This document shows positions 1 through 11,385 of a stretch of 64,000 bases of DNA, in pieces. The first letter of the stretch is position 1; every line of letters begins with the position of its first letter. Both the position numbers and the translations under genes were made by a program. Origin of the DNA: Canna indica (taxonomy: Eukaryota > Streptophyta > Magnoliopsida > Zingiberales > Cannaceae); contig CP136898.1 of NCBI GenBank assembly GCA_034359265.1, positions 55,107,501-55,171,500 of the forward strand, given 5' to 3'. The notes under the pieces are model-generated. The model did no database searches and was not told the DNA's origin. It saw only the letters and a list, made by a program, of their open reading frames with translations.

Positions 1-27
1 AACGAAACCAGTTTTCTTAATAAAAAT

Positions 28-50
28 GAAAACAACAGAATGTTGTTTTC
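28..50. repeat. Perfect 10-bp hairpin in flank
   Basis: The sequence reads GAAAACAACA, then GAA, then TGTTGTTTTC. This is a perfect 10-bp inverted repeat with a 3-nt loop. It lies in the flank close to the window edge and shares the GAAAAC/GTTTTC motif with the hairpin at 601-620. It could be a subterminal inverted repeat of a small transposon; no function can be assigned. Confidence 0.6.
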
Positions 51-600
51 TGTGGTTTCGAGACTGTTGGTTTCGTTATCAAAATGCTGTGACAACTTTG
101 TAATTATAAATATTTTTTTATAAAATTAATTAATTTAAAAATAAATCAAACTATATCGAATTTTTAAAAATAAAAATAAAATCATCATTTTTAACTCAAA
201 CTTTTATCTTAAATTTATAAAATAATTAAACCAATTTATATCTAATCGACTCAAACCCAAATTTTAAATAACTCAATTTTCTTAAAGTTGGTCTATTTAT
301 AATTTAATCAAACCTAATTTTAGATCATTGGACTTGTTTTTTTTTTGAAATTTTATAATAACTATTAATTAATTTTTATATCTAATTGAACAAAAAAATC
401 TTAAATTACCAATAACTTAATTAATTAAATCATTTAAATATTTTGTAACCATATTAACAAATATTTAATTTTGTAAACTAACTAAACATTTAATTACTAC
501 TAAAAATGTTCAAGGAAAATTAATATTATTTTTTATAATCAAATAAATATTTACTGGTTTCAACTAACTAAAACTGATGTTTTTTTTATTAACCAAACGC

Positions 601-620
601 GTTTTCAGAAAACTGAAAAC
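601..620. repeat. 8-bp hairpin GTTTTCAG/CTGAAAAC
   Basis: The arms GTTTTCAG and CTGAAAAC are separated by AAAA. It sits immediately left of the satellite-like motif at 624-658 and about 85 bp before the array starts. Confidence 0.55.
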
Positions 621-623
621 TAG

Positions 624-658
624 AAACCAAAACCAAGTTTTCGAAACCAAGTTTTCAG
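624..658 (-). repeat. Satellite-like monomers in reverse orientation outside the array
   Basis: Read on the minus strand, this stretch contains GAAAACTTGG twice, spaced by TTTCG. Bases 639-656 are the exact reverse complement of an 18-bp stretch that occurs inside the forward array at 13097-13114 (GAAAACTTGGTTTCGAAA). The orientation is opposite to the adjacent array. It may be a stray monomer pair, a relic of an earlier array edge, or part of the parent sequence of the satellite. Confidence 0.55.
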
Positions 659-883
659 TTTCACTGAAACCAAACAAGAAAATAATTTTCGCTAACCAAA
701 CAACACCTAAAGTTCCGAACTTGGTTTTGGAAGTTGGGAACTAGGTTCAGAAAGTTGGCAACATAGTTCGAAAAGTTGAGAACTTGGTTTCGAAAGTTGA
801 GTTCTTGGTTTCGAAAGTCAGGACATTGGTTCCAAAAGTTGGAAACTTGGTTTCGAAATTTCGTTACTTGGTTCTGAAAGTTG

Positions 884-896
884 GGAACTTGGTTCC
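884..896. repeat. Example of the dyad carried by the consensus monomer
   Basis: GGAAC-TTG-GTTCC is a 5-bp inverted repeat with a 3-nt spacer, present in each consensus-like monomer and so recurring hundreds of times across both arms. Diverged monomers often keep half of it. Such a dyad could be a binding site for a dimeric protein, but nothing here shows that it is. Confidence 0.7.
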
Positions 897-3800
897 GAAA
901 GATGAAAACTCGGTTCCGAAAGTTGAAAACTTGGTTCATAAAGTTGACAACTTGGTTACGAAAGTTCGTATCTTGGTACCTAAACATGGGAACTTGGTTC
1001 TGAAAGTTGGAAACATTGTTCAGAAAATTGGGAATTTTATTCGGAAAGATCGAAACATGGTTCCGAAAGTTGGGAAATTTGTTCGAAAAGTTGGGAACTT
1101 GGTTCGAAAAGTTGGGAACTTGGTTTCGAAATTTGAGTTCTTGATTTCGAAAGTCGGGACTTTGTTCCGAAAGTTGAAAACTAGGTTCAGAAAGTTGGCA
1201 ACTTGATTCAGAAAGTAGGCAACTTGGTTACGAAAGTTTGTATCTTGGTTCCTAAAGATGGGAACTTGGTTATGAAAGTTGAAAACGTTGTTCGGAAAGT
1301 TGGGAATTTTATTTGGAAAGATCGAAACATGGTTCCGAAAGTTTGCAACTTAGTTACGAAAGTTGAGAACTTTATTCCGAAAGTTGGGAACTTTGTTTCG
1401 AAAATTTGGATCTTGGTTCCGAAAGATGGAAAGTTGGTTGCTAAAGTTAGAAATTTTGTTCGGATAGTTGAGAATTTGGATCGAAAAGATTGAAACATGG
1501 TTCTGAAAGTTGGGAACATGGTTCCGAAAGTTGGGAACTTGGTTCCGAAGGTTGGGAACTTTTTTTCGAAAGTTGGGAACTTGGTTCCCAAGGTAGGGAA
1601 TTTTGTTCCGAAAGTGCGGAAGTTGGTAACGGAAGTTGCAAATTTGGTTCTGAAAGTTGGAAACTTTGTTTGAAAAGTGGGCAATTTGGTTCGGAAATCG
1701 AAACATGGTTCTGAAAGTTCATATCTTGGTTCCGAAAGATGGGAACTTGGTTCTTAAAGTTAGAAATTTTGTTCGAAAAGTTGGGAATTTGGATCAGAAA
1801 GATCGAAACATGGTTCTGAAGGTTGGGAACATTGATCCGAAAGTGGGGAACAAGGTTCCGTAAATTAGGAACTCGGTTCTGAATGTTGGGAACTCGGTTC
1901 CGAATGTTGGAAACTCAGTTCCGAATGTTGGAAACTCGGTTCCTAAAGTTAGGAACTCAGTTTCGATATTTTTGATCTTAGTTCCGCAAGATCGGATCTT
2001 GGTCCGAAAGTTCGGATCTTGGTTTCGAAAGATGGAAACTTTGTTTCGAAAGGTGGAAACTTTGTTCTGAGAGTTTGAAATTTTGTTCGGAACCCTCGAA
2101 ACAAGGATCTGAAAGTACGAAACTTGATTCAAATGTTGCATACTTGGTTACGAAAGTTGGAAACGTGGTTCCGAAAGTTGGAAACTTATTTTCGAATGTT
2201 GCAAACGTGTTTCTGAAAGTTGGAAACATGTTTTCGAAAGTTGGAAACTTGTTTTTGAAAGCCGGGAACATGGTTATGAATGTTGGGAACAAGGTTCGAA
2301 AAGTTGGGAACTTGGTTCGAAATGTTCAAAACTTGGTTTCGAAAGTTAGCATTTTGGTTCCTAAAGTTCCGAACTTTGTTTTGGAAGTTGGGAACTAGGT
2401 TCAGAAAGTTGGCAACATAGTTCGAAAAGTTGAGAACTTGGTTTCGAAAGTTGAGTTCTTGGTTTCGAAAGTCAGGACATTGGTTCCAAAAGTTGGAAAC
2501 TTGGTTTCGAAATTTCGTTACTTGGTTCTGAAAGTTGGGAACTTGGTTCCGAAAGTTGAAAACTTGGTTCCGAAAGTTGTAAACTTGGTTCATAAAGTTG
2601 ACAACTTGGTTACGAAAGTTCGTATCTTGGTACCTAAACATGGGAACTTGGTTCTGAAAGTTGGAAACATTGTTCAGAAAATTGGGAATTTTATTCGGAA
2701 AGATCGAAACATGGTTCCGAAAGTTGGGAAATTTGTTCGAAAAGTTGGGAACTTGGTTCGAAAAGTTGGGAACTTGGTTTCGAAATTTGAGTTCTTGATT
2801 TCGAAAGTCGGGACTTTGTTCCGAAAGTTGAAAACTAGGTTCAGAAAGTTGGCAACTTGATTCAGAAAGTAGGCAACTTGGTTACGAAAGTTTGTATCTT
2901 GGTTCCTAAAGATGGGAACTTGGTTATGAAAGTTGAAAACGTTGTTCGGAAAGTTGGGAATTTTATTTGGAAAGATCGAAACATGGTTCCGAAAGTTTGG
3001 AACTTAGTTACGAAAGTTGAGAACTTTATTCCGAAAGTTGGGAACTTTGCCCCGAAAGTTGGGAACTTTGTTTCGAAAATTTGGATCTTGGTTCCGAAAG
3101 ATGGAAACTTGGTTGCTAAAGTTAGAAATTTTGTTCGGATAGTTGAGAATTTGGATCGAAAAGATTGAAACATGGTTTTGAAAGTTTGGAACTTGGTTCC
3201 GAAAGTTGTGAACTTGGTTCCGAAGGTTGGGAACTTTTTTCCGAAAGTTGGGAACTTGGTTCCCAAGGTAGGGAATTTTGTTCCGAAAGTGCGGATGTTG
3301 GTTACGGAAGTTGCGAATTTGGTTCTGAAAGTTGGAAACTTTGTTTGAAAAGTGGGCAATTTGGTTCGGAAATCGAAACATGGTTCTGAAAGTTCATATC
3401 CTGGTTCCGAAAGATGGGAACTTGGTTCTTAAAGTTAGAAATTTTGTTCGAAAAGTTGGGAATTTGGATCAGAAAGATCGAAACATGGTTCTGAAGGTTG
3501 GGAACATTGATCCGAAAGTGGGGAACAAGGTTCCGTAAATTAGGAACTCGGTTCTGAATGTTGGGAACTCGGTTCCGAATGTTGGAAACTCAGTTCCGAA
3601 TGTTGGAAACTCGGTTCCTAAAGTTAGGAACTCAGTTTCGATATTTTTGATCTTAGTTCCGCAAGATCGGATCTTGGTCCGAAAGTTCGGATCTTGGTTT
3701 CGAAAGATGGAAACTTTGTTTCGAAAGGTGGAAACTTTGTTCTGAGAGTTTGAAATTTTGTTCGGAACCATCGAAACAAGGATCTGAAAGTACGAAACTT

Positions 3801-6800
3801 GATTCAAATGTTGCATACTTGGTTACGAAAGTTGGAAACGTGGTTCCGAAAGTTGGAAACTTGTTTTCGAATGTTGCAAACGTGTTTCTGAAAGTTGGAA
3901 ACATGTTTTCGAAAGTTGGAAACTTGTTTCTGAAAGCCGGGAACATGGTTATGAATGTTGGGAACAAGGTTCGAAAAGTTGGGAACTTGGTTCGAAATGT
4001 TCAAAACTTGGTTTCGAAAGTTAGCATTTTGGTTCCTAAAGTTCCGAACTTGGTTTTGGAAGTTGGGAACTAGGTTCAGAAAGTTGGCAACATAGTTCGA
4101 AAAGTTGAGAACTTGGTTTCGAAAGTTGAGTTCTTGGTTTCGAAAGTCAGGACATTGGTTCCAAAAGTTGGAAACTTGGTTTTGAAATTTCGTTACTTGG
4201 TTCTGAAAGTTGGGAACTTGGTTCCGAAAGTTGAAAACTTGGTTCCGAAAGTTGAAAACTTGGTTCATAAAGTTGACAACTTGGTTACGAAAGTTCTTGG
4301 TTCCTAAACATGGGAACTTGGTTCTGAAAGTTGGAAACATTGTTCAGAAAATTGGGAATTTTATTCGGAAAGATCGAAACATGGTTCCGAAAGTTGGGAA
4401 ATTTGTTCGAAAAGTTGGGAACTTGGTTTCGAAATTTGAGTTCTTGATTTCGAAAGTCGGGACTTGGTTCCGAAAGTTGAAAACATGGTTCAGAAAGTTG
4501 GCAACTTGATTCAGAAAGTTGGCAACTTGATTCAGAAAGTTGGCAACTTGGTTACGAAAGTTTGTATCTTGGTTCCTAAAGATGAGAACTTGGTTATGAA
4601 AGTTGAAAACGTTGTTGGGAAAGTTGGGAATTTTATTTGGAAAGATCGAAACATGGTTCCGAAAGTTTGGAACTTAGTTACGAAAGTTGAGAACTTTATT
4701 CCGAAAGTTGGGAACTTTGCCCCGAAAGTTGGGAACTTTGTTTCAAAAATTTGGATCTTGGTTCCGAAAGATGGAAAGTTGGTTGCTAAAGTTAGAAATT
4801 TTGTTCGGATAGTTGAGAATTTGGATCGAAAAGATTGAAACATGGTTCTGAAAGTTGGGAACTTGGTTCCGAAAGTTGTGAACTTGGTTCCGAAGGTTGG
4901 GAACTTTTTTCCGAAAGTTGGGAACTTGGTTCCCAAGGTAGGGAATTTTGTTCCGAAAGTGCGGAAGTTGGTAACGGAAGTTGCAAATTTAGTTCTGAAA
5001 GTTGGAAACTTTGTTTGAAAAGTGGGCAATTTGGTTCGGAAATCGAAACATGGTTCTGAAAGTTCATATCTTGGTTCCGAAAGATGGGAACTTGGTTCTT
5101 AAAGTTAGAAATTTTGTTCGAAAAGTTGGGAATTTGGATCAGAAAGATCGAAACATGGTTCTGAAGGTTGGGAACATTGATCCGAAAGTGGGGAACAAGG
5201 TTCCGTAAATTAGGAACTCGGTTCTGAATGTTGGGAACTCGGTTCCGAATGTTGGAAACTCAGTTCCGAATGTTGGAAACTCGGTTCCTAAAGTTAGGAA
5301 CTCAGTTTCGATATTTTTGATCTTAGTTCCGCAAGATCGGATCTTGGTCCAAAAGTTCGGATCTTGGTTTCGAAAGATGGAAACTTTGTTTCGAAAGATG
5401 AAAACTTTGTTCTGAGAGTTTGAAATTTTGTTCGGAACCCTCGAAACAAGGATCTGAAAGTACGAAACTTGATTCAAATGTTGCATACTTGGTTACGAAA
5501 GTTGGAAACGTGGTTCCGAAAGTTGGAAACTTGTTTTCGAATGTTGCAAACGTGTTTCTGAAAGTTGGAAACATGTTTTCGAAAGTTGGAAACTTGTTTT
5601 TGAAAGTCGGGAACATGGTTATGAATGTTGGGAACAAGGTTCGAAAAGTTGGGAACTTGGTTCGAAATGTTCAAAACTTGGTTTCGAAAGTTAGCATTTT
5701 GGTTCCTAAAGTTCCGAACTTGGTTTTGGAAGTTGGGAACTAGGTTCAGAAAGTTGGCAACATAGTTCGAAAAGTTGAGAACTTGGTTTCGAAAGTTGAG
5801 TTCTTGGTTTCGAAAGTCAGGACATTGGTTCCAAAAGTTGGAAACTTGGTTTCGAAATTTCGTTACATGGTTCTGAAAGTTGGGAACTTGGTTCCGAAAG
5901 TTGAAAACTTGGTTCCGAAAGTTGAAAACTTGGTTCATAAAGTTGACAACTTGGTTACGAAAGTTCGTATCTTGGTACCTAAACATGGGAACTTGGTTCT
6001 GAAAGTTGGAAACATTGTTCAGAAAATTGGGAATTTTATTCGGAAAGATCGAAACATGGTTCCGAAAGTTGGGAAATTTGTTCGAAAAGTTGGGAAATTT
6101 GTTCGAAAAGTTGGGAACTTGGTTCGAAAAGTTGGGAACTTGGTTTCGAAATTTGAGTTCTTGATTTCGAAAGTCGGGACTTGGTTCCGAAAGTTGAAAA
6201 CTAGGTTCAGAAAGTTGGCAACTTGATTCAGAAAGTTGGCAACTTGGTTACGAAAGTTTGTATCTTGGTTCCTAAAGATGGGAACTTGGTTATGAAAGTT
6301 GAAAACGTTGTTCGGAAAGTTGGGAATTTTATTTGGAAAGATCGAAACATGGTTCCGATAGTTTGGAACTTAGTTACGAAAGTTGAGAACTTTATTCCGA
6401 AAGTTGGGAACTTTGCCCCGAAAGTTGGGAACTTTGTTTCGAAAATTTGGATCTTGGTTCCGAAAGATGGAAACTTGGTTGCTAAAGTTAGAAATTTTGT
6501 TCGGATAGTTGAGAATTTGGATCGAAAAGATTGAAACATGGTTCTGAAAGTTGGGAACTTGGTTCCGAAAGTTGTGAACTTGGTTCCGAAGGTTGGGAAC
6601 ATTTTTCCGAAAGTTGGGAACTTGGTTCCCAAGGTAAGGAATTTTGTTCCGAAAGTGCGGAAGTTGGTTACGGAAGTTGCGAATTTGGTTCTGAAAGTTG
6701 GAAACTTTGTTTGAAAAGTGGGCAATTTGGTTCGGAAATCGAAACATGGTTCTGAAAGTTCATATCTTGGTTCCGAAAGATGGGAACTTGGTTCTCAAAG

Positions 6801-7507
6801 TTAGAAATTTTGTTCGAAAAGTTAGGAATTTGGATCAGAAAGATCGAAACATGGTTCTGAAGGTTGGGAACATTGATCCGAAAGTGGGGAACAAGGTTCC
6901 GTAAATTAGGAACTCGGTTCTGAATGTTGGGAACTCGGTTCCGAATGTTTGAAACTCAGTTTCGAATGTTGGAAACTCGGTTCCTAAAGTTAGGAACTCA
7001 GTTTCGATATTTTTGATCTTAGTTCCGCAAGATCGGATCTTGGTCCGAAAGTTCGGATCTTGGTTTCGAAAGATGGAAACTTTGTTTCGAAAGGTGGAAA
7101 CTTTGTTCTGAGAGTTTGAAATTTTGTTCGGAACCATCGAAACAAGGATCTGAAAGTACGAAACTTGATTCAAATGTTGCATACTTGGTTACGAAAGTTG
7201 GAAACGTGGTTCCGAAAGTTGGAAACTTGTTTTCGAATGTTGCAAACGTGTTTCTGAAAGTTGGAAACATGTTTTCGAAAGTTGGAAACTTGTTTCTGAA
7301 AGCCGGGAACATGGTTATGAATGTTGGGAACAAGGTTCGAAAAGTTGGGAACTTGGTTCGAAATGTTCAAAACTTGGTTTCGAAAGTTAGCATTTTGGTT
7401 CCTAAAGTTCCGAACTTGGTTTTGGAAGTTGGGAACTAGGTTCAGAAAGTTGGCAACATAGTTCGAAAAGTTGAGAACTTGGTTTCGAAAGTTGAGTTCT
7501 TGGTTTC

Positions 7508-7518
7508 GAAAGTCAGGA

Positions 7519-7520
<2 letters not shown>
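7508..7520. repeat. Left target-site duplication of LINE-1
   Basis: GAAAGTCAGGACA is repeated at 11373-11385. The duplication can be extended by TT, which merges with the T tract, so its length is 13-15 bp. The sequence is an ordinary part of the satellite, so the uninterrupted pre-insertion site can be seen in other units (for example around 14087-14100). Confidence 0.93.

Positions 7521-7550
<30 letters not shown>
7521..7550 (-). repeat. Poly-A tail of LINE-1 (T30 on plus strand)
   Basis: Thirty consecutive T directly follow the left target-site duplication and precede GCAACAAGGC, the terminal sequence of the element. A pure, unmutated tail of this length suggests a fairly recent insertion; the exact length could be affected by sequencing error in a homopolymer. 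Confidence 0.92.
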
Positions 7551-7552
<2 letters not shown>

Positions 7553-7905
7553 AACAAGGCAAAGGAAATATATTACTACGTAAAAAAATACAATAGAGTT
7601 CAAGACACGACTACCATTAATAGGAATGGTAGAGCTTCTCATCCCCCAAAGGAAAAGACCACGCCCCTCACCTCCGGCATTGCCATCAGCAAGGTAGTAG
7701 CCAAAACCTTAGGAGAAGAGGAACAAAATGGAAAACCCACAGCCCGAGTCAAGCACAATATAGAGATGCAAACAATGCATCACACACGGTTACCCACAAC
7801 TCGGGCCAAGTAGTATATCAGATGGACTACCCACAACTCGGGGGGCCAAAGCAATATAAAGCCCACACAGTGAATCACTAATCTTGACGGACAGAAGTAA
7901 AATGG
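7551..7905 (-). other. LINE-1 3' untranslated region
   Basis: Non-coding sequence between the ORF2 stop and the tail. It contains three copies of a CCCACARCYCGRG-type motif, at 7736-7748, 7793-7805 and 7830-7842. Its distal end (GCAACAAGGCAA on the plus strand) and a block around 7664-7712 (CCTCACCTCCGGCATTGCC and following) also occur in LINE-2, showing common descent. Conserved 3' ends of this kind can serve as the recognition site for the element's own reverse transcriptase; that role is inferred here. Confidence 0.8.
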
Positions 7906-7933
7906 CTAATCTTGACGGACAGGAGTGAAATGG
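7878..7933 (-). repeat. 28-bp tandem duplication across the ORF2 stop of LINE-1
   Basis: Bases 7878-7905 and 7906-7933 are two adjacent copies of the same 28-bp sequence, differing at two positions (ACAGAAGTAAAATGG against ACAGGAGTGAAATGG). The duplication includes the TAG stop of ORF2, so the stop is present twice. It could have arisen in the source element or after insertion. Confidence 0.85.
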
Positions 7934-10245
7934 ACTTGAATGCTCCACCGTTCTGCAATAGCTCTGTTCCTTGGTGTGTCGGTGATAGGCCTGGTACCAT
8001 ATATCTGAAGAATTTTGCTTTTAACTCTTGTGATAACACTACTAAGCACATTAGCAGGTGAAGAGGATACATGAGAAAAAATACGACCATTCCGCTCACG
8101 CCAAATGAAATAAACTGAAGCAGTGAGGGCAAGACGCCTAATATAGCCAATGAATGAGTCTCCACTCATAACGTCTTCCCACCATCTAAGCTGATCACCC
8201 CAATGATGCAAAGGGTTTGCCAAAAGACAAAGATCTAGAACCTTGCGCCAAATTATAGCCGAAAAAGGGCAGTGAAAGAATAAGTGTTCAATGGATTCAT
8301 CTACACCGCAAAAACAACAGCTGGTAGAGTGTGTAATTTCCCAATGTGAAAGACGATCAAGAGTTGGTAATCTCCGTAAGAGAGCAAGCCATAAGACAAA
8401 AGAGTACCTTGGGATCCTTCCCTTGAACCAAACAAGATGATGCCAAGTAACCATGGGATTAGTGGGGGAAATGCCCTTGCAAGCTGATGCAATACTGAAA
8501 AAACCATCACTAGACGACTTCCAGATTATCTGATCGTCATTCGAACTAGTAATAACAGTGCCAATGGAATCCCAAGCACTAAGCAGGTCAAGCTCATGAG
8601 CAAGATTACCCAGATGCCAAGTATTTTGCTGCCAAATGGAAGATACCCTGGCTGTCCTACTCGAGTAGAGGCGGGCCGGGATATGGTTGTTCATCCTGTC
8701 AATAAGAAGGTAATCAGGAATCCAAGGATCAAGCCAGAGGAATGTGTTCGTACCGTCACCAATGCGGTACTCTACCAGTTTATGAGCATAATCACGAGCA
8801 AAAAGAATGCTACGAAAACACCAAGAGCAGGCCCATGGCCGTTTAACAGACCATATAGAATCGTTATTGAGGTATTTAGAGTTGATCCAACGAATCCAAA
8901 GGGAGTCTTTCTTTGAAGCAATTGCCCAAATATACCTCATGAGATATGCAATATTAAGGTGAGAGAGTCGATGAAGTCCAAGTCCACCATTTTGATGTGG
9001 TTGGCATATATCAGCCCATGAAACTTTATGGATGCTTCTTTTATCATCACCACTCCATAGGAATCTAGCAAGAAGATGTTCAATGCGAGACGTGACTTTC
9101 TGGGGAAGCTTGTAAGCGGCGCACCAGTAGGTAATCTTACCCTGAAGAACAGATTTGATGAGTGCCAATCTACCCATGTAAGATAGGTGCTTAGCCTTCC
9201 AAGAATGGATGCGGCTTTGGATACTCTCAATAAGCGGAAGGCAATCATTATATGTAAGTTGCTTAGAAATGAGAGAAACACCGAGGAATCGAGTGGGGAG
9301 AGTACCAATAGGCATGCCAAGAATATTCTGAACTCTGTTCATCATGTCTCTAGAGCACCCTGCCATATATAGATTTGATTTGGTTGTGCTTGCGGATAGA
9401 CCTGAAATATCTGCGAAGGATTCGAAAACATTTTTGATCGCTCTAGCATTGGACTCAGAGGCTTCGGCAAATATAATAAGATCATCTGCAAACGCTAAGT
9501 GAGTAATAAGCGGGTTTGCACAGCCCGGGTGTGGAGTGATCATACCTCGCCTTGCTGCATCATCAAGACAAGAGGATAAGTACTGCATAACAATGAGGAA
9601 CAGATATGGAGCCATGGGGCAGCCCTGCCTTAGACCTCGAGAGCTTCGAAAGAAACCCACAGAAGAACCATTGATATTGATAGTAAAAGAGGGGTTTGAG
9701 ATACAAGCTCGAATCCAACTAATCACCATAGAGGGAAAACCATGAAGTTGAAGTAACTGAAGCAAGAAGTCCCACCGAACAGAATCATAAGCTTTATGAA
9801 GATCCACCTTGATGGCCATGCGAGCTTGCCCAGAGGAAAGATGATAATTGTGCATAAGGTCATGGCAGAGAGCAATATTTTCATGAATAACCCGACCACG
9901 CATAAAAGCATGTTGTGTGATGCTAATCAAATCAGGTAAAATAACCTTGAGCCTGTTTGCAATAATTTTAGAAATGAATCTGTAAATCATCTTGCAAATA
10001 GAGAGAGGACGGTAATCGGCAAATGAGGTAGTGTTGCTCTTCTTAGGGATCAGAGTAATAGAAGTAATATTAGCTTCATTAAGAAGTTTACCAGTCCTGA
10101 AAAACTCAAGTATCGCAGCAATAACATCATCCTTAATGATGGGCCAACAAGATTTGTAAAATTCAGCATTTAATCCATCAACACCAGGGGCCTTATCAGA
10201 GTTTGAAGATAGGATCACCTGTTCAACCTCCTGAGGTGTAACCAG
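7906..10245 (-). pseudogene. LINE-1 ORF2, reverse transcriptase and C-terminal part
   Basis: Continuous reading frame of about 780 codons downstream of an in-frame amber codon. Numbering residues from the codon ending at 10218: a DKAPGVDG start of the RT domain at about 8-15; KVDLHKAYDSV at 137-147 with the first catalytic aspartate; RGLRQGCPMAPYLF at 194-207; and the catalytic FADD at 243-246, the form usual in L1 elements. A zinc-binding region of the zf-RVT type follows at about 590-665, with C634, C637, H645 and C650, and then WRERN. All RT signature motifs look intact. It would copy LINE RNA into DNA at a nicked target site. It is in the same frame as the upstream endonuclease part, so the two were one protein before the stop arose. 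There is no start codon of its own and expression is doubtful. Confidence 0.93.
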
Positions 10246-11372
10246 CTAAGACAGTAAGGAAATACTTTGTTGAGAGAGATGATTTGAGACTCGCACATCA
10301 GAGAAATCCACATTAAGAATCTCAGGGGCAAACTGCCTAGTAAAATAGCTAATGGCCTCTTGTTCTAAAGCATGGCCCTCAAGGGAATTACCATCAGCAT
10401 CTGTAATAGAAAGTAAGGCATTTCTGTTACATCTGAGCTTCAAGGAATTATGAAAGAATTTAGAATTTGAGTCCCCAAGGCGCAACCAAGTATCCCTTGA
10501 TTTTTGTCTAAGAGAGGCCTCCTCATTAGCATAGAGCCGTAGAAGTGCAGCCCTGCATTCTGCCTCTTCGGTGAAGGCCCTGTCATCCATATTTGTAGAT
10601 AGAGTGATAGCCTGTAACTCATGAAGCTTAGATTGAAGTAAGGAAATTTGACCTTTCTGTGCCTTCACCAAGTCTCTAGACCACATTTGTAGTGCCTTTC
10701 TGGTTCTTTTCAGCTTCTGGATAAGGATAAACATTCTCGTTGTTCTGTGGCCGAATCGACTACTAACAGGTGGGTTCCAAGCTGACTCAATACAATCAAG
10801 AAAACCAGTCTCCTGAGGCCAATAATTAAAGAAATGAAAATTCCGCGGCCGCCAGGGTAACTTGCACACCCTAAGTATGACAAAAGTGTGATCAGATACA
10901 TCAGGACTATGGAAGGTAGCATCTGAATCTGGAAATGTATGAACCCAATGCTGATTGCATAGAACCCTGTCCAGTTTTTCACATACTCTATTGTGACCTA
11001 TGGAAGAATTTGACCATGTAAAAAAACTGCCTTGACTTTTCATATCAAATAGACCCAAGTTATCAAGCTGGTCAGTAATAGCCTCAATGTAGGAGCTATT
11101 AACATCACTACCCCCATATTTTTCAGATGGTGAGAAGACCATATTAAAATCACCGAAAACAGTCCAAGGCCCCTCAACATGATGTGCAAAGTCAGTCAAA
11201 GCAGACCAAATATGAGCTCTATCACCATTAGAATAAAGGCCATAAACCACTGAAAAAGAAAATGTTGTACCTTGCTGAATAAATTTGATGCTACCAGAAA
11301 CCACCTGATCTGTAGAAGCAACGATAGCAATATCAACAATAGCAGGATTCCAAAGACACCATATCCTACCAT
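10246..11372 (-). pseudogene. LINE-1 ORF2, endonuclease part, 5'-truncated, ends at an in-frame TAG
   Basis: This is the C-terminal two-thirds or so of an apurinic-type (EEP family) endonuclease plus the linker to the RT. The frame runs in from the satellite: an ATG at 11547 gives 58 satellite-encoded residues before LINE sequence begins. In that numbering, GDFN is at 132-135, the FTWSN...KLDRVL block at about 176-195 and SDH at 218-220, all standard endonuclease motifs. The first part of the domain, carrying the early catalytic Asn and Glu motifs, is lost, so nicking activity is not expected. The frame stops at a single TAG (10246-10248) and continues in the same phase into the RT domain. 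The loss of the 5' end is a truncation at insertion; the TAG is a point nonsense change. Confidence 0.92.
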
Positions 11373-11385
11373 GAAAGTCAGGACA
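11373..11385. repeat. Right target-site duplication of LINE-1
   Basis: GAAAGTCAGGACA, identical to 7508-7520. It is followed by TTGGTTCC, after which the satellite resumes exactly in register with the sequence left of the element. Confidence 0.93.

Larger units (their letters stand above)
1..706. other. AT-rich non-satellite flank, no gene seen
   Basis: This is the only non-array, non-LINE sequence in the window. Positions 80-600 are very AT-rich with runs of A and T and stops in all frames, so I see no gene. The last 100 bases are richer in GAAAC/GTTTC motifs and end in a GCTAACCAAACAACACC stretch just before the array. That stretch resembles the ends of plant non-autonomous DNA transposons in general character, but the other terminus is not visible here, so the assignment is only a suggestion. 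The satellite begins abruptly at about 707, in the middle of an HOR unit. Confidence 0.7.
707..7520 (+). repeat. 21-bp satellite array, forward arm, segment 1
   Basis: Tandem 21-bp monomers built on GGGAACTTGGTTCCGAAAG, diverged from each other but arranged in the same order every 1.65-1.7 kb. A once-per-unit landmark (TAAATTAGG) occurs at 1861, 3536, 5206 and 6902, giving intervals of 1675, 1670 and 1696 bp. Other once-per-unit signatures are a GATATTTTTGATCTTAG block, a TTTGCCCCGAAAG block (absent from the first unit, which has lost that monomer) and an AAGGTAGGGAATTTTG block. Neighbouring units differ by a few substitutions and by gain or loss of whole 21-bp monomers. The segment is cut at 7520 by LINE-1. 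Open frames in all six phases are a by-product of the period and are not annotated as genes. Confidence 0.97.
7521..11372 (-). mobile_element. LINE-1: L1-type non-LTR retrotransposon, 5'-truncated
   Basis: A 3,852-bp insertion bounded by 13-15 bp direct repeats of satellite sequence. The left end is an uninterrupted run of 30 T, the poly-A tail of a minus-strand element. Reading the minus strand it holds an endonuclease remnant, a reverse transcriptase, a zinc-binding C-terminal region, a 3' untranslated region of about 355 bp and the tail. ORF1 and the N-terminus of the endonuclease are missing, as expected from incomplete target-primed reverse transcription. The element lies antisense to the satellite of this arm. 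No other HOR unit in the window carries it, so it landed after the units multiplied. Confidence 0.96.

Noticed and set aside
80..600. AT-rich flank as a matrix-attachment region or replication origin
   Set aside because: Base composition alone does not support it, and no specific motif could be identified.
884..896. Heat-shock-element reading of the GAAC...GTTC dyad
   Set aside because: The spacing between GAA and TTC blocks is not the 2-nt spacing of nGAAnnTTCn, so the resemblance is superficial.
661..7562. Dozens of 60-220 codon reading frames on both strands of the satellite, with heptad-like translations
   Set aside because: They follow from a 21-bp stop-free monomer. They overlap in up to six frames, many begin at TTG and not ATG, and the same frames recur in every unit on whichever strand the satellite faces. 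There is no sign of a gene.
8596..9911. Open frames of 60-127 codons overlapping LINE-1 in other phases on both strands
   Set aside because: They are out-of-phase or antisense shadows of the ORF2 coding sequence, with no recognisable domains.
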